Program-made: the position numbers and the translations under genes
From: Oidiodendron maius Zn
Lineage: Eukaryota; Ascomycota; Leotiomycetes; Myxotrichaceae
Direction: 5' to 3'
Length of the DNA stretch: 64,000 nucleotides
Assembly (NCBI GenBank): GCA_000827325.1
Contig: KN832883.1
Coordinates: 518,867 to 582,866 of the forward strand
The notes under the pieces: model-generated
Seen by the model: the letters and a program-made list of their open reading frames with translations, nothing else
What the model was told of the DNA's origin: nothing
Database searches by the model: none
Shown: one piece after another, positions 1 to 11,380 of the stretch
How the letters are laid out: each line of letters opens with the position of its first letter
Position numbering within the stretch: the first letter of the stretch is position 1

Positions 1-592
1 CCAGACTGATGAGACACAGTAGCATTACACGATCCCACGTTGCTTCGCCACTACCACCCATCGTCCTTCCCAACCCAGACAGAGACCAGAAGGCTGCTAT
101 ATTAACACCTATAATGCCTAGTGCAATAGCCCGTGTCGAATGCCGCTGCGAGATGCGTTCTAGTGCGTCGTAAAGGGTGACTAACCCAACAAGCTTGATT
201 ATAAGAACGAAAAATACCAATATAGCAGTAATGATCTCCTTATCCACCTGGGATGTGTCTCTCAAAGGTCTCTTATCTACCTCTGCTATAGTTGTAGAGC
301 AATACTGTGTAATCACTTCAAGTTTGTGGACCTGGGTCTCAAAGCGATCGATAAGGCTAGAGAGCTGCGCTTCCGAGCCGTATTTAAGGGGATACTCGCC
401 AGTCGTGGCCTCAAAGAGATGAGTAGAGATATCTGTACCGCGGGCGGACAGGGACTGGCTGATAGGCCCAAAGAGGATTGTACTTAGGGTCATGATGGAG
501 AGTCCGATGAGAATGTAGTAGACGAGAGGGGGTCTAGGTGTTGGTTGCGGTCGCGCTGCTGCTGCAGCTTCTGCTACTGACGATGCTGCCAT
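1..592 (-). CDS. Multi-span membrane protein, partial (runs off left edge)
   Basis: An open frame begins at the ATG at 592-590 and stays open for 197 codons to the window edge, so the 3' end is missing. The first ~20 residues are Ala/Pro-rich. Three hydrophobic spans follow: a YYILIGLSIM-type segment near residues 25-45, a segment around ITAILVFFVLIIKLVGLV near 120-140, and one around ALGIIGVNIAAFWSL near 155-172. A charged loop of about 75 residues separates the first two. I recognise no family. The length of open frame and the hydrophobicity pattern support coding. Product and function are unknown, and a spliced 3' end cannot be excluded. Confidence 0.55.
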   Translation of the reverse strand, partial: MAASSVAEAAAAARPQPTPRPPLVYYILIGLSIMTLSTILFGPISQSLSARGTDISTHLFEATTGEYPLKYGSEAQLSSLIDRFETQVHKLEVITQYCSTTIAEVDKRPLRDTSQVDKEIITAILVFFVLIIKLVGLVTLYDALERISQRHSTRAIALGIIGVNIAAFWSLSGLGRTMGGSGEATWDRVMLLCLISL

Positions 593-2188
593 CGCGTCGA
601 GGGGTGAGGCCGTGAGATCAGATGAGATACGGGTGAACAAGGGCACAAGGCGATAGCGTGGCGGCGCAGCTTATATGACCTGTAAGAGCTTCTTAAGGCA
701 CATTTACAAGCAAGCAAACAAACAGAAAGAATATAGAGAGAGTGGAAGGGTTGGGAAGCGAGGGTGCGAGGTATATTGTTGGAAAACCCAGTACTTATCT
801 TACTAATCAACCTGAAAGAATCAACGGAATCACCAATCAATAAGGATGTCGTGTAAGTTATTGATGGCGACAAAGAGGCAGTATTTACAGCAGGAATTAG
901 ATTCTAGGAGAGAAGAGGCAATTGGAGGGGAATCAGCGAGGTAGATGCATGGCTTAAACAGAGGGCAAGGAGATTCAACACGGGGCCAGGTATTCTAGAT
1001 AAAAGTAACGGCAATTTACTAATACCGACCCCGCATTAATGAAAATATAAAATACCGACCTCATAAGTTAATTAATTACCACAACCGACCTTTCAGGGCA
1101 TTAGAGTAACTGACAGTAGCACCCTATAATAAATAGGTACCTTCTAATTAGTCTACCTACTAGTATAAGCTTAAGTACCCGTATATAAACAACGTGTTGC
1201 ATTACTTACTTACAATTTTTAAACTATTATCACTACCTTTTTAACCACCTTTTCAACTACCTACTTAACTACTACAATAACATCAATTAAATTAACTATT
1301 TATATACTCTCTCAAAAACAAATACATTAAATTCAACATCCAATACCAACTCATATAAATAATCATAATAACCATATATCATCAAAACTTTCAAAACTCT
1401 CCTTCTTAAACATCCATAACCCTAACATAACAACACAAAACCTTTATCCAAATCTTTGCCCCAAAGAGCAACGCAACATGTGGCTCAAGCACATGGCTTC
1501 TAAGATAGGAACGCCTCATTTGACTTATGCCAGAGGCAGGGCAGTTTACAATGCTTTCTCGAACACCACAGAGGTGAATAGAAGAAGCATCCGCAGCTTC
1601 GGTAGTTCTCTCTCTCTCGTCCTCTACTATGGAACAAATGCTAAGGTAAGTCTACATTCTCTTTTTCTGCCTCTCTTAACTGTTTCACCTGTTCTGAGCT
1701 AATAGAGGAATCCGATAGGGCAATCAATATTGCACCAGAAGGCGAGTATCTTCGACATCTACTAAAATTCGCATAGAGAAGTAGTGGGAAACCAATGCTA
1801 ACGAGATAACGAAAATAGGGATGGGGCATATAGCTATCATAACAAAGACGGAAGTATATATTTCAACGACAGTAAAGGGTACGCAAAATACATTCCTCCA
1901 AAATAGACGTCAGCGAAACTTGTCTATATGGACATCAGACACAGGAGTTGAGAATAGGGCAGAAGTTGTGGAATATCGGATGATTGTGGTGTAAGCCTTC
2001 TTATGCTGTATGATCATTTTTTCACATTGTAAGAGGTAGGATTTCGGTATGGCTTGGCAAGGCACAATCTCATCTCTGGTAATTGCATTTGTGGCTTTGT
2101 CTATAAAGGGTTCTTCTTAGAAATTCCGCTAAATAATTCTGCAGTAGGAGTGGAAGAGCTCAGAGTGAAGACCGCTTTTGAAGCTATA
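593..2188. other. Intergenic, with AT-rich block
   Basis: No convincing gene. From about 1020 to 1460 the DNA is strongly AT-rich, begins with three spaced ACCGACC-type motifs (about 1022-1090), and looks like RIP-degraded or ancient repeat DNA. A short frame at 1478-1702 with a possible intron leads nowhere recognisable. Confidence 0.5.
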
Positions 2189-2608
2189 TCAACTGCAAGG
2201 ATATCTTGCACAAATCATATCCACCGGTATCCATTCCGGTGCGAACCATTCCTCGCAAGCCCCATTTTCGGCCGCCAGCTTGATTCGCCCCCGTAGCCCT
2301 AGCACTGAAATGAGTTCGCTGGCTTTTATGAAATAAACGGGGACATTGTATTCATAGTTGACAAAGGCATTGATCTTTGTTGTGCTTGTGAGATCCAACT
2401 TTGCCCACCGCAAATCGCCTGTGGAGATTTCATAGACGGCGATGTTCTGTCGACCTTTCCTAGAACGCCATTGAGCTTCCCTTTTCGCTTTCTCTTGTGT
2501 TGAACAAACGGATATCAGGCCCTCCCATTCGCATAATGCGGACCATTCAAGGTGGCACTTGACAGAATATGAGGTGAGGCGATGGCACAGAGGTATAAAT
2601 AGTGGCAA
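2189..2608 (-). CDS. Fungal protein with domain of unknown function (DUF7587-like?)
   Basis: A 139-residue frame whose body (about residues 28-130) reads like a conserved fungal domain: a basic stretch EKAKREAQWRSRKGRQN, then a beta-rich NIAVYEISTGDL segment, a VPVYFIKASEL segment, and a closing WFAPEWIPVDMI. The order of a variable Arg-rich helix followed by short strands and a terminal aromatic motif recalls fungal DUF7587-type proteins, but that is memory, not a search. No signal peptide or membrane span is visible. It is divergent from the deaminase gene starting at 3023, with about 414 bp between them. The N-terminus (Met at 2608) may be preceded by an unrecognised exon. Confidence 0.45.
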   Translation of the reverse strand: MPLFIPLCHRLTSYSVKCHLEWSALCEWEGLISVCSTQEKAKREAQWRSRKGRQNIAVYEISTGDLRWAKLDLTSTTKINAFVNYEYNVPVYFIKASELISVLGLRGRIKLAAENGACEEWFAPEWIPVDMICARYPCS

Positions 2609-3022
2609 ATCACAATCCCAGGAGTGGACGTTGATGGACGAGGTATGGGTATGAATCTGCTAAATAGCCGCGGGAAAGGCGAGCGACGAGCTTGAAAGGA
2701 TTTTGCGAGCCGATAGTTCCGTAATGAAAGGGAGCAATTCGGATGGTTTTGTTGATAGCGCTACTGCGGGGTTAGATTGTGCACCTCATAAAGGAGGCAA
2801 CTAAGGTTTCTTGGCCAGCTGTCAGTGTGTAATTCGCAGGAACTCGCTGACGGAAGCTGTGCTCGACGCCGAAATGTCTTGTACTACCACACTCATATCC
2901 TGGCAACTAACAAGGCTGCTTTCCAGAAAGCCCACCCCCTACCCCAACCAAAAAAAGAGAGAGAAGAGAAATCGTAGAATGCCCTTTCTTTGTTTAAATG
3001 GGCCTTTCGACGGTCATGACTT

Positions 3023-4902
3023 ATGCTCGCTGTGGACAGCCAGACCTTGTCTGACGAGGCTAAGGAGGCAGAGACGACTATGGAAACCCTGTGGGGAAGC
3101 AAAGTCACCCGCTCGCAATTGCAACAGTCGATTAGCAATCTCAAAAGGCTAGATGAGCTCCCTGAGATACCCAGAGAGAATCTTCCTAACCTTAACACTG
3201 ACCCGAGACGTCACTTGAGTGTTGCGCGGGAGATGGAGATTACATGCAATCTAGCTTTCCTCTCTGCCATTTCGGACGATAGCCTCAAGATTATGGCCGT
3301 CTGCGTAGAAGAACACTGGAACGGAAAGGGAATCACGATTCGGGTAGCGTCAAACACGGGAGACCTGGAATCGGTCACAAGAGGGCTGGCCAAGCTTGCG
3401 AGAGAATTAGAGCATGCTGCACAGCGAGGTCAGATTGTCAATCTCTTCCAACTCTATTCTAATCAGTTGTAGTGCGCTTAAAATTAGATGATATAGATGC
3501 AACCTTTCGAGAAGTCGTTAGCCTAGATTTCCATCGAATTTTGTCACGACTACGATCTCGTCATGCCAAGTGTACGAGAAAGATAGCTGGGAAACGGCCC
3601 CTCATCGAACAGCTCCACGATGCAATTTATACTCGATCAATCAAAGTGACAGCTTCAATAAAGGAGGGCAGGAGTAAGGCACGAGAGCTGCAAAGCCTAT
3701 TTGCTAGACTTGAGAGCATACCCGACATTAATGCGGGGATGATCGAAGCACAGGAGCTTGTTGGGATGATTGTGAGGCGGCTTCATGCATTCTCCTTAAA
3801 CACTAATCTCGGTCGAGCTCTACAGACTTCGATGCTCGATCCATCTTTGAAGGCGCATCTACCAGAGGCAATTGGTAAGGTAGGCCGATACTACTCTGCT
3901 ACTTTCGAGCTCGTGTGTGCTGCAAGGCACAGAATTTGTCGGCTGTTTGAGAGTATTGATGTGGAGCCGTTTCAAATCCAAATGCCTGCGTCTTTTCCAC
4001 AACATTTGAAAGTCCATGCGGAGATACAGCTCCTCTTCTTTTACGAGGCTCATCCTGGCCAGCCGCGACCGAGGTTTATCTGCTCTAGTAAGAGTGCCTG
4101 CTATATGTGTAATTTGTTTTTCTCCCTTCACGGCGGTTTCTATCTTCCTCGGACTCACGGGAGAGTATATGACAAGTGGACTTTGCCATACTGGTTAGAC
4201 ATTCCAGCAGAGCGGCATGAAGACTTAGGTCGTATTTCCACGCTATTAAAAGGCACAATAGATAGAAAGGTCCTTAGAGCATCGAATCGGAAGAAGAGGA
4301 AGACATATCACTTTCCAAATGAGAGCGTTTTGCCGCTTCCTGCATCTTGGTCATCTTCAGGCATTTCTAGTAAACTATCACACCAAGCTACTACATCTAC
4401 CATCCAACCATGTTCTCAATCTGTCCACGAGGAAAATTCGATCAAAGTGCCTTCCCAATGCACAGCATTGCCTTTGACTCCGCCAAGAACGCCTCCGCAA
4501 GCCGATCATGCTGACAACAGTGACTTCCCAGTGTCGGATAGTGTTTCTTCAGTTACTATCGGAGACAAGGAGCTGCCTTATTTCCAATTGATTTCCTTAT
4601 CCACACGGTCGCTGCATTTGGAGCTGGATACGCTCTCCCTTGCTTTGGATTTTGATCGGGTTGCTTCGGGCCGCCTATCCATCGCACAGGTTGAAGATAC
4701 CATTGGGTCGGGCCCGGGGTATCATGTAGTTAGCATTGAAAATATTCCGACAGCATCTGAACTTCAACTGGACTGCTTACATGACTCAAATGAGCTTACA
4801 GTCCAGTTACAAACGGCTCGAAGGGGGCTCGTTTGTATGTCGTTTGTATGGGAAGAAGATACGATTAGTGCTGTCGCTAACAGAAGTGAGGAGAATACAT
4901 AG
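3023..4902 (+). CDS. OTT_1508-like nucleic-acid deaminase family protein
   Basis: Two exons, 3023-3428 and 3473-4902, joined across a 44-nt GT-AG intron with a CTAAT branch-like element; the split codon G|TG keeps frame and gives 611 residues. The C-terminal half carries a deaminase-fold signature: KVHAEIQ with His317 and Glu319, then a CSSKSACYMC block with Cys345 and Cys348. This is the HAE...CxxC zinc arrangement of the fungal OTT_1508-like deaminase family (PF14441 as I recall it). The N-terminal ~300 residues are helical and the last ~180 are Ser/Thr/Pro-rich. The family is proposed to act on nucleic acids, but substrates of the fungal members are not established to my knowledge. All zinc and catalytic residues are present, so the gene looks intact. 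Upstream exons cannot be excluded. Confidence 0.75.
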
Positions 4903-5320
4903 GTGCAGAAAATGACTTAATTTATACTGATAGTTTGATCCTCAATTTCTGGTCGCGTTGCGACTTTTCTCGAAATCCTGCCCCACCAATCTAAGCATTT
5001 TCTTCAACTTCAGCCCAGAAAGCCTCCTCTTCCGTCTTATCTACTCGATAGTTATATTTGGAGAACAGTCTTGATTGATGGCCAACCGATGCCTCCAAAA
5101 CTGATGCATGGGAGCCGAATTTGAACCCGTAATCCCTCTAAATCTTAGCTGAAGGAAAGGGGATCGGTTGCATAATGGAGGGCTCGAACCGCTCCCTTGA
5201 AAGCAAATGGTGGGGAGCCACATTTGAACCCCTCCGTTTCAAAATAGTCTGAGCCGCTAGTCCTCTCATAAGACCACTTGCCTCCATGCAGCCTGTCTCC
5301 ATTTTGTCCTCCGCTAACAT
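4903..5320. other. Non-coding, tRNA-T-arm-like motifs
   Basis: No gene. On the minus strand three motifs resembling a tRNA T-arm (GGTTCAAAT twice, GGTTCGAGCC once) lie within about 120 bp (5110-5240). I could not fold any into a full cloverleaf. They may be tRNA-derived repeat debris next to the retroelement remains. Confidence 0.4.
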
Positions 5321-6074
5321 CTTTCACCTTAATCCAGACCAAGCCCTGAAGTTAATTGACCAGACCGGAGGTCAGCGTCTCTCCCCGACTAAGTCGCATC
5401 ATACTCGACCTATCTTGACTCTCGATGGAGGAAAGCACAGCCACGTATCTCCTAGCACAATTGAGTGTATTGCCCACAGCCTATCTCAATTTATCCGTGC
5501 ACGCTAACGGCCCTTTTAGTGCCTTTGATGAAGACGAACGGAGGCCAGGTTCAAGCTCAAGCTCTCATAAACGATCCCAAGGTAACAAGAATAACAAGCC
5601 CTTCTATTCGTCACAAGCTGATCAGATTATAGTTTAGCACTTCCGTTAGCAAAGCTTTCGATACCTTTAGCACACTTGCCCTGCTTAATCCAAAAGATAT
5701 AGAAATACTTTTCGAAAAGACTCATTGTCATAAGATACTTAAGATAGGTATTCAGACTTCTATCTACGGCTTTCTCTTTTTCTACGCGCCATCAACTGAC
5801 ATCTTCTCACCTCGATCCAGACCAGGCCTCGAGTTTAATTGAGTAGACTGAAGGTTAGCATAGCTCCTCTCTATGCCGTACACTACCAGAGCTCTGTTAC
5901 TAATATAAGGCAGCAGAGGGCAGCCTACTAGGCACCAACCGTGCCTAGTATAATAAGGCTTCACTGCCTAGAAGGACTTTAAGCCTATATATTATGGAGT
6001 ACCCACCTCCGTAGCCTAGAACTACAGGGCTATTAAGTTTTACAGGGGCCAGAACGGAGGTTAAGGACGCTAGG

Positions 6075-6520
6075 GCTAGCACCATTATTATGGCGCTATG
6101 CAGCCAGAACGCGCTCTAACATATCCTACTCCTTGATACGGCTAAGGAGCAGTGGGAGGCTTTGAAAGCATTATATTCGCCCTTAGGCTTACAGCAGCTA
6201 AGCTCTAAGATACCCAGTGCCTTTACATCCTACCGGCCAGGCACTAGTGCCACCGTTACTGAGGTGGCTACCCAACTTAGCACCCTACAACACGATATAG
6301 GGGCTATTGATCCTGCCGAACGCCCCTCAGATGCTCTGAAAATATTAATTCCTTTCCAGGCTATCAGAGCGCTTGATCAGCGATTCGAACCCCTGATCTT
6401 ACAGCTCGAGATCACTGATACAGCCACTAATTTCGACAAAATCATCACGCACCTCACTGAGTTCGAGCGCCGTATGGGTCATAAGGAGCCTATAAAAGAG
6501 TCGGTATTTACGGCCCTACA
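6075..6520 (+). mobile_element. Ty1/copia-like gag fragment (fossil)
   Basis: The translation around 6140-6510 matches the gag region of fungal Ty1/copia retrotransposons: AKEQWEALKALYSPLG, a helix-rich segment with a serial LSTLQHDIGAIDP motif, then FDKIITHLTEFERRMG. Only part of gag is recognisable. There is no integrase, reverse transcriptase or paired LTR nearby, so this is a broken, truncated relic. Weakly similar direct repeats at about 5321-5375 and 5801-5855 suggest the debris extends to about 5.3 kb. It appears old; age cannot be estimated without sister copies. Confidence 0.75.
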
Positions 6521-7418
6521 GGGGCATCGACAGAGGCACCAACACGGGATCTCAATGGCTAAGGCGATCACTAAAAGAATGCTTGATAATGCCGCTGGGT
6601 TGCAGTCACCTTTCCTTTGGTTTTTGGCGAGAGATGCGTCCGCATATGGACCTTTGCAGCATTTATTTCATTATATGAGGATTCATTGTCCTTCTGGCTA
6701 TCTTCGACTAAATTTAATGTAGGAAATCGGTTTGTTACTTTTCACCACCTAAGCCTTAAAAGACCGTCCCAAATTCATATTGCGTTGGGCCTGCTCAGAA
6801 TGGAAACTTCTATTCTACTGCATCAATTTTGCTTTATGTAGCCATAGAATTTCGAAGGATAGTTTGATTATTTCAGTTATAAAACTTCATTTGCGAAGTT
6901 CTGAGGTAATGGCTAATGGCATGCATTGCCTAGAATGCACTGCCAAATGAAAACGCCAAAGTGTTGCAACCCGACGGTCCTGCACAGCGGGTGGCAAGGC
7001 AGCATAGTGAGGCTGAGCCACCCATTACCCTCGCTCAGGTGTGAAAACATCATCTGCCAAATAGAGCGGCCGGATTCAACTGGCGCTATAAGGTCAGCCC
7101 AGAGCTGGGTCGGTATTTCAACGAAGGGACACAATCCGACTCTGTAATTGGTCGAATCCTCCCTATTAACCGAGTACTCTGGCGGAAGGATAAATCAAGA
7201 CACTACATCGTAGATCGCGAATTCGGGCACGGAGGGGTGGGGTGCATGAGGTCCGGTGACTGTGCGACCTGCATGAACGATTGAGCTCTGATTTGCTTTT
7301 GTCGCTGATAGGTCATCTTGATTAGAACTCGTACTTGATCACCTAAAACATGCGACTGCTGTAGTACAGTACAGTACCTCAGAGCAGCATAGAGGTAAAC
7401 AAAAGAGGACGACACAAG
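6521..7418. other. Intergenic
   Basis: Short frames only. I see no conserved domain, RNA gene or clear repeat. The left part may be the ragged end of the copia relic. Confidence 0.4.
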
Positions 7419-9163
7419 TCAAGGAGCCATGTTGTGTCTAAGGACGAGCGAAAAACTGTTGTTGTCAGCAAGTACTGGCGGCTGCGTTTGTTTTGTAGCA
7501 CGAAGAATGGCATCTACATGAAATCGAAAGATATCTTCGCTCAGCAGTGTCTCCAGCCAGAGGACACTCTTGATGCGGACCAGGGCATCGTTCCAATTAC
7601 CCAGCTGTAGAGAAGTGGCCACAGTTCTTGCTCTCTCGATAAACCACTGGTAATGGGTAGTGCCAGTTGAAGCAACCGTTCCAATTGCAAGAAGCCAGAT
7701 ATCAACTGAATCACGCTCGCGGGGTATCGTTTCGACTTGCTGAAGATGCTGCATAAACCGGGTAATAAACTTATTCAATATGACTACATGCGAGTAATAC
7801 GTTGGCCCCTGCACGATGAACATGTAGAGTATGATTGCGTAGCGAAGGCACTCGGTGATCTGCGATGACTGGCGGTTAGATGTGTCTGATGCTGAGAGGA
7901 GAAGTCGGTGTACAACAAAACATGTGAGGTCATGAAGTCGTGTGGGTGGGAATGGTATCTGCTGAGCGCGCTGGAAGACGCTGCGGAGACGGATGAAGAC
8001 GTTTCTGACAGCATAGTCGATATCAATACTGGTGAGCTCAAATAAATCATCATAAATGACGGCCGAGTCAAGCTGCCATTCCGGAATTGGAGGTATGCCA
8101 TCTCCATTGCCGACGTCATCTTGAGTCTGGAATTGAGGATGGCCCATGACAAGCATCGATACCCTTTGAAGCATGTAAATAGAATACCATCCAGAGAGCT
8201 AGGGGAGACTTACCAGCTTACCATTCTCGCCGTGAGCGGGCTTGTTTGCCTAACTGAATTGATGCCGCCTCGTATGTTAACCATTTTTTTCACTCCATCA
8301 ACATGCATTTCGCTAATCTTGATATTGCCCTTGCCGAACTAAGAGTTGCGAATTGTCAGTGATGGATTTGAAAGATAAGAGGAATAAAAAACTAGGAAAA
8401 AGAGGAATCTCAAGAGAAGATCTCACTTCGATAGCTGCCAAAGTGATGACGGAGTTCATAGTTTCGTCCTGTACGGCCAGTGACGTGTCTTCGACTTTGC
8501 GCCGGAGTAAGGCCACAGAGTCGGCCATGAGAAGTTCGGAAGTTTGAAAGCCTTTTTGGGCCAGCAACTCCTCATCAAGGCATGCCGTCTGCAACGAGAC
8601 ATGGAATAGTGCAGGGTCGCGCAGAGCAAGTGGCCACCAAGAGATGAGAAATGGGTTTGAAGCTGCGTTCAGGTCGAGAGGGTAGTATTGGAAAGCGATT
8701 TTGTGTAGGACTAAATCAGTGAGCTAAGATTTGATCGACGACATTGACTGAAGGCGAACGTACAGCTGTGGATGAGATGTTGAACATGTTCTCGAGGAAG
8801 TCTTGTCTGCGGGTACGAATCGAAAGGATCGAAAGAACCGAACCTGCAGTTGGTTAAAGCGCTAGGTCTATCAAGAGAACTTCTCGATTCGTTAGACTCC
8901 CACCAGGGAGCTGCAGGCGGCGCCGTCCAGGGCTCGTTCGCATAGATGCACTGGAGTTTGCGTTTAATGCAGCGAGAGCAGTGTGGCGTCCGGAGGTCGC
9001 AGCTGGTTTTGGATTTTGCACAGGCAGCACATGACCTACGAAGAGTTCGGGGCATTTTGGGAGTGGAATTTGATTTCAGGTGCATTCCTTGGAATTGAGC
9101 GACCAAAGAAGGAGGAAGAGTGTTGGTGGAGACCGCTTGAGAGCAGGGTACGTATATCTTCAA
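7419..9163 (-). CDS. Zn2Cys6 fungal-type transcription factor
   Basis: Four exons rebuilt: 9163-8764, 8710-8427, 8338-8214 and 8163-7419, with introns of 53, 88 and 50 nt. Total frame is 518 codons. The start is uncertain: in-frame Mets lie at 9163, 9085 and 9055, and the last sits seven codons before the first zinc Cys. The N-terminus holds CAACAKSKTSCDLRTPHCSRC followed by a sixth Cys, the canonical binuclear zinc cluster. The middle has the HVDGVKKMVNIRGGI-type helix and a WVSMLVMGHPQF segment, typical of the fungal transcription-factor regulatory region. It is likely a nuclear DNA-binding regulator; its targets are unknown. It is divergent from ERG5 (about 410 bp apart), so a regulatory link is possible but unproven. 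Confidence 0.85.
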
Positions 9164-9574
9164 GGCCTGACCAAGAGAGGACTAGACCCCGGTTGTCTTG
9201 ATGCTCCTTGGGTCTTGGCAACTGTACGACTTTCGGAGTCTAGTCCTAATTCGGTAGCCTGTACACCACCCAATTGCTTACGTATCATGATGGGAGAGAT
9301 CTTATTTCCCCAGCACTAAATCTGTAAGGACTCCCACATAAGTCACGTTTGATAGTGGGTCGGGATACCCTGCCTTCTCCTCCATTTGAAACGAAAAGAA
9401 CCACTATCTAACCCTGCCTAATCCTGATTTGTTGCTATGCTACGTCGTTCCTACACTATGGAGATGTACTCGCGCCCCGGAAGACCGGACCCCATCTCTT
9501 ATAAGAAAGCTACGGAGTACTGGTATCTTGTTTACCAATATTGTGAAGCCTTCCGCTATTGTTAAGGTTCCAAC
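9164..9574. other. Divergent promoter region between Zn2Cys6 gene and ERG5
   Basis: Shared upstream region of two diverging genes. No individual binding site could be assigned with confidence. Confidence 0.4.
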
Positions 9575-11380
9575 ATGGCTGCTGAGATCGTGAACACCTC
9601 CAGTGCTCGGCCTGAGCTGCCGCAGATCTTGCCGCGTAGCAATTCCGAGTTGCAAGGCGCTTTACCAGGTTTTCTTTCAAACTGGTCTACCTGGCAATAC
9701 ATTGTGGCTTTTCTGCTTGGGGTGGTGGTTTACGACCAAGGTAACCAGGAATGCCGAGTCCCGTGGGATACTTCATCCAGCTAACGCCGTCTCTAGTCAT
9801 GTACATCAAGCGAAAGGGTCCGATCGCTGGACCTACATTCAAGATTCCGCTCATGGGACCATTTCTCCAGGCACTCCATCCAAAGTTCGAAGCATATCTT
9901 GCACAGTGGGCGAGTGGACCTCTCAGCTGCGTATCCGTCTTCCACAAGTATGTCCTGGCTCCATTGTCATCTCGTCAGAACGCAACAAGTTTGTGCAAAC
10001 GCCCCTTCTCATACCTGATATTGCAGATTCGTCGTCCTCGTCTCCGACCGAGACCTCGCCCACAAGGTATTCAAGTCGCCTTCATTCGCCGAGCCATGCA
10101 TAGTGCCGATCGCAAAAGATATTTTGGGCCATAAAGCATGGGTTTTCCTTCAAGGCAAAGCCCACGCTGAGTACCGGAGAGGGTTGACTCCTTTATTCAC
10201 CAACAAAGCCCTGGCCACCTACCTCCCAGTCCAAGAGAAAGTGTTAACAGACTACTTCGACAAGTTTGTTGCCGTGAGCAAAGCAAATCAAGGGAGGCCA
10301 ATGGCATTCATGACTATGTTCCGCGAAATCAACTGTGCGCTTTCCTGCCGTACCTTCTTTGGTGATTACATATCCCAGGATGCAGTCAAGAAAATTGCCG
10401 ACGACTTCTACCTTGCTACAGCTGCCCTTGAACTGGTCAACATTCCCCTGTCAATATATATTCCGTTCACAAAGCCCTGGTTAGGGAAGCGGACAGCCGT
10501 CGCTATCCATGCCGAGTTCGCAAGATGTGCAGCTGCGTGCAAGGCGAACATGGCAACCGGTGCGAAGCCCACATGCATCGTGGACCATTGGGTGCTTCAC
10601 ATGATGGAATCCAAGCAATATCACGAAAAAATCGCCGCCGGAGAGACAAGCGCCGAAAAGCCAACGAATCTGATTCGCGAATTCACGAACGAGGAGATCG
10701 GAGAGACGCTGTTCACTTTCCTCTTTGCATCTCAGGATGCCTCAAGTAGTGCCACAACTTGGTTATTCCAAATCCTTGCCCAGCGACCCGATATACTCAA
10801 TAGATTGCGAGAAGAGAACCTGGCCGCGCGAGGCGGTGATAAGAGCAAACCCATCAACCTTCCAATGTGGGAATCTCTCATATACACCGGCGCAGTCATT
10901 AAAGAGCTTCTTCGCCACAGACCGCCCGTCATCTTTGTTCCCTACCTTGCAACAAAGAATTTCCCTGTCACGCCAAACTACACCGTTCCAAAGGGTTCTA
11001 TGATCATCCCGTCCTGCTACCCAGCCCTACATGACCCGGATGTATACCCTAGCCCTGATGTCTTCGACCCCGAGCGCTGGATATCCGGGGATGCTGAGTC
11101 CAAAACTAAGAATTGGCTCGTTTTCGGTGCGGGCCCGCATGACTGCCTCGCAAGGAGGTATGTGCCGCTGTCTCTGGCAGGTATGATTGGCAAAGCTGCG
11201 ATGGAGCTCGATTGGCAGCATCATGCTACAGAGAGGTCAGAGGAGATTAGGGTGTTTGCTACGCTGTTTCCGATGGTAAGCACCTGCATTGACTCGTCTT
11301 CTGCCGCTTATTCGGCTCGTGGCTTGTACTAATTCTTAGCATAGGATGGATGCCAATTAGTTTTCACCAAACGCTCCTAG
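9575..11380 (+). CDS. ERG5: Sterol C-22 desaturase, cytochrome P450 CYP61
   Basis: Exons 9575-9740, 9797-9947, 10027-11275 and 11345-11380 give 533 residues, the usual length. ERG5 introduces the C22-C23 double bond late in ergosterol synthesis in the endoplasmic reticulum. An N-terminal membrane anchor lies near residues 38-55 (STWQYIVAFLLGVVVY), followed by the KRKGPIAGPTFKIPLMGPF hinge. The I-helix region reads FLFASQDASSSATTW, the ExxR helix KELLRHRPP, and the heme loop FGAGPHDCLARRY with Cys479, the distinctive CYP61 form. The C-terminus ends PMDGCQLVFTKRS, encoded partly by a 36-nt last exon. All motifs are intact. The start ATG is in good context and is followed directly by a typical ERG5 N-terminus. 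Confidence 0.95.

Noticed and set aside
1478-1829. Possible two-exon gene with a GTAAGT intron
   Set aside because: Several acceptors give different short ends, the product has no recognisable domain, and it lies next to degenerate AT-rich DNA.
5140-5300. tRNA gene on the minus strand
   Set aside because: The T-arm-like motif is present, but acceptor and anticodon stems do not pair.
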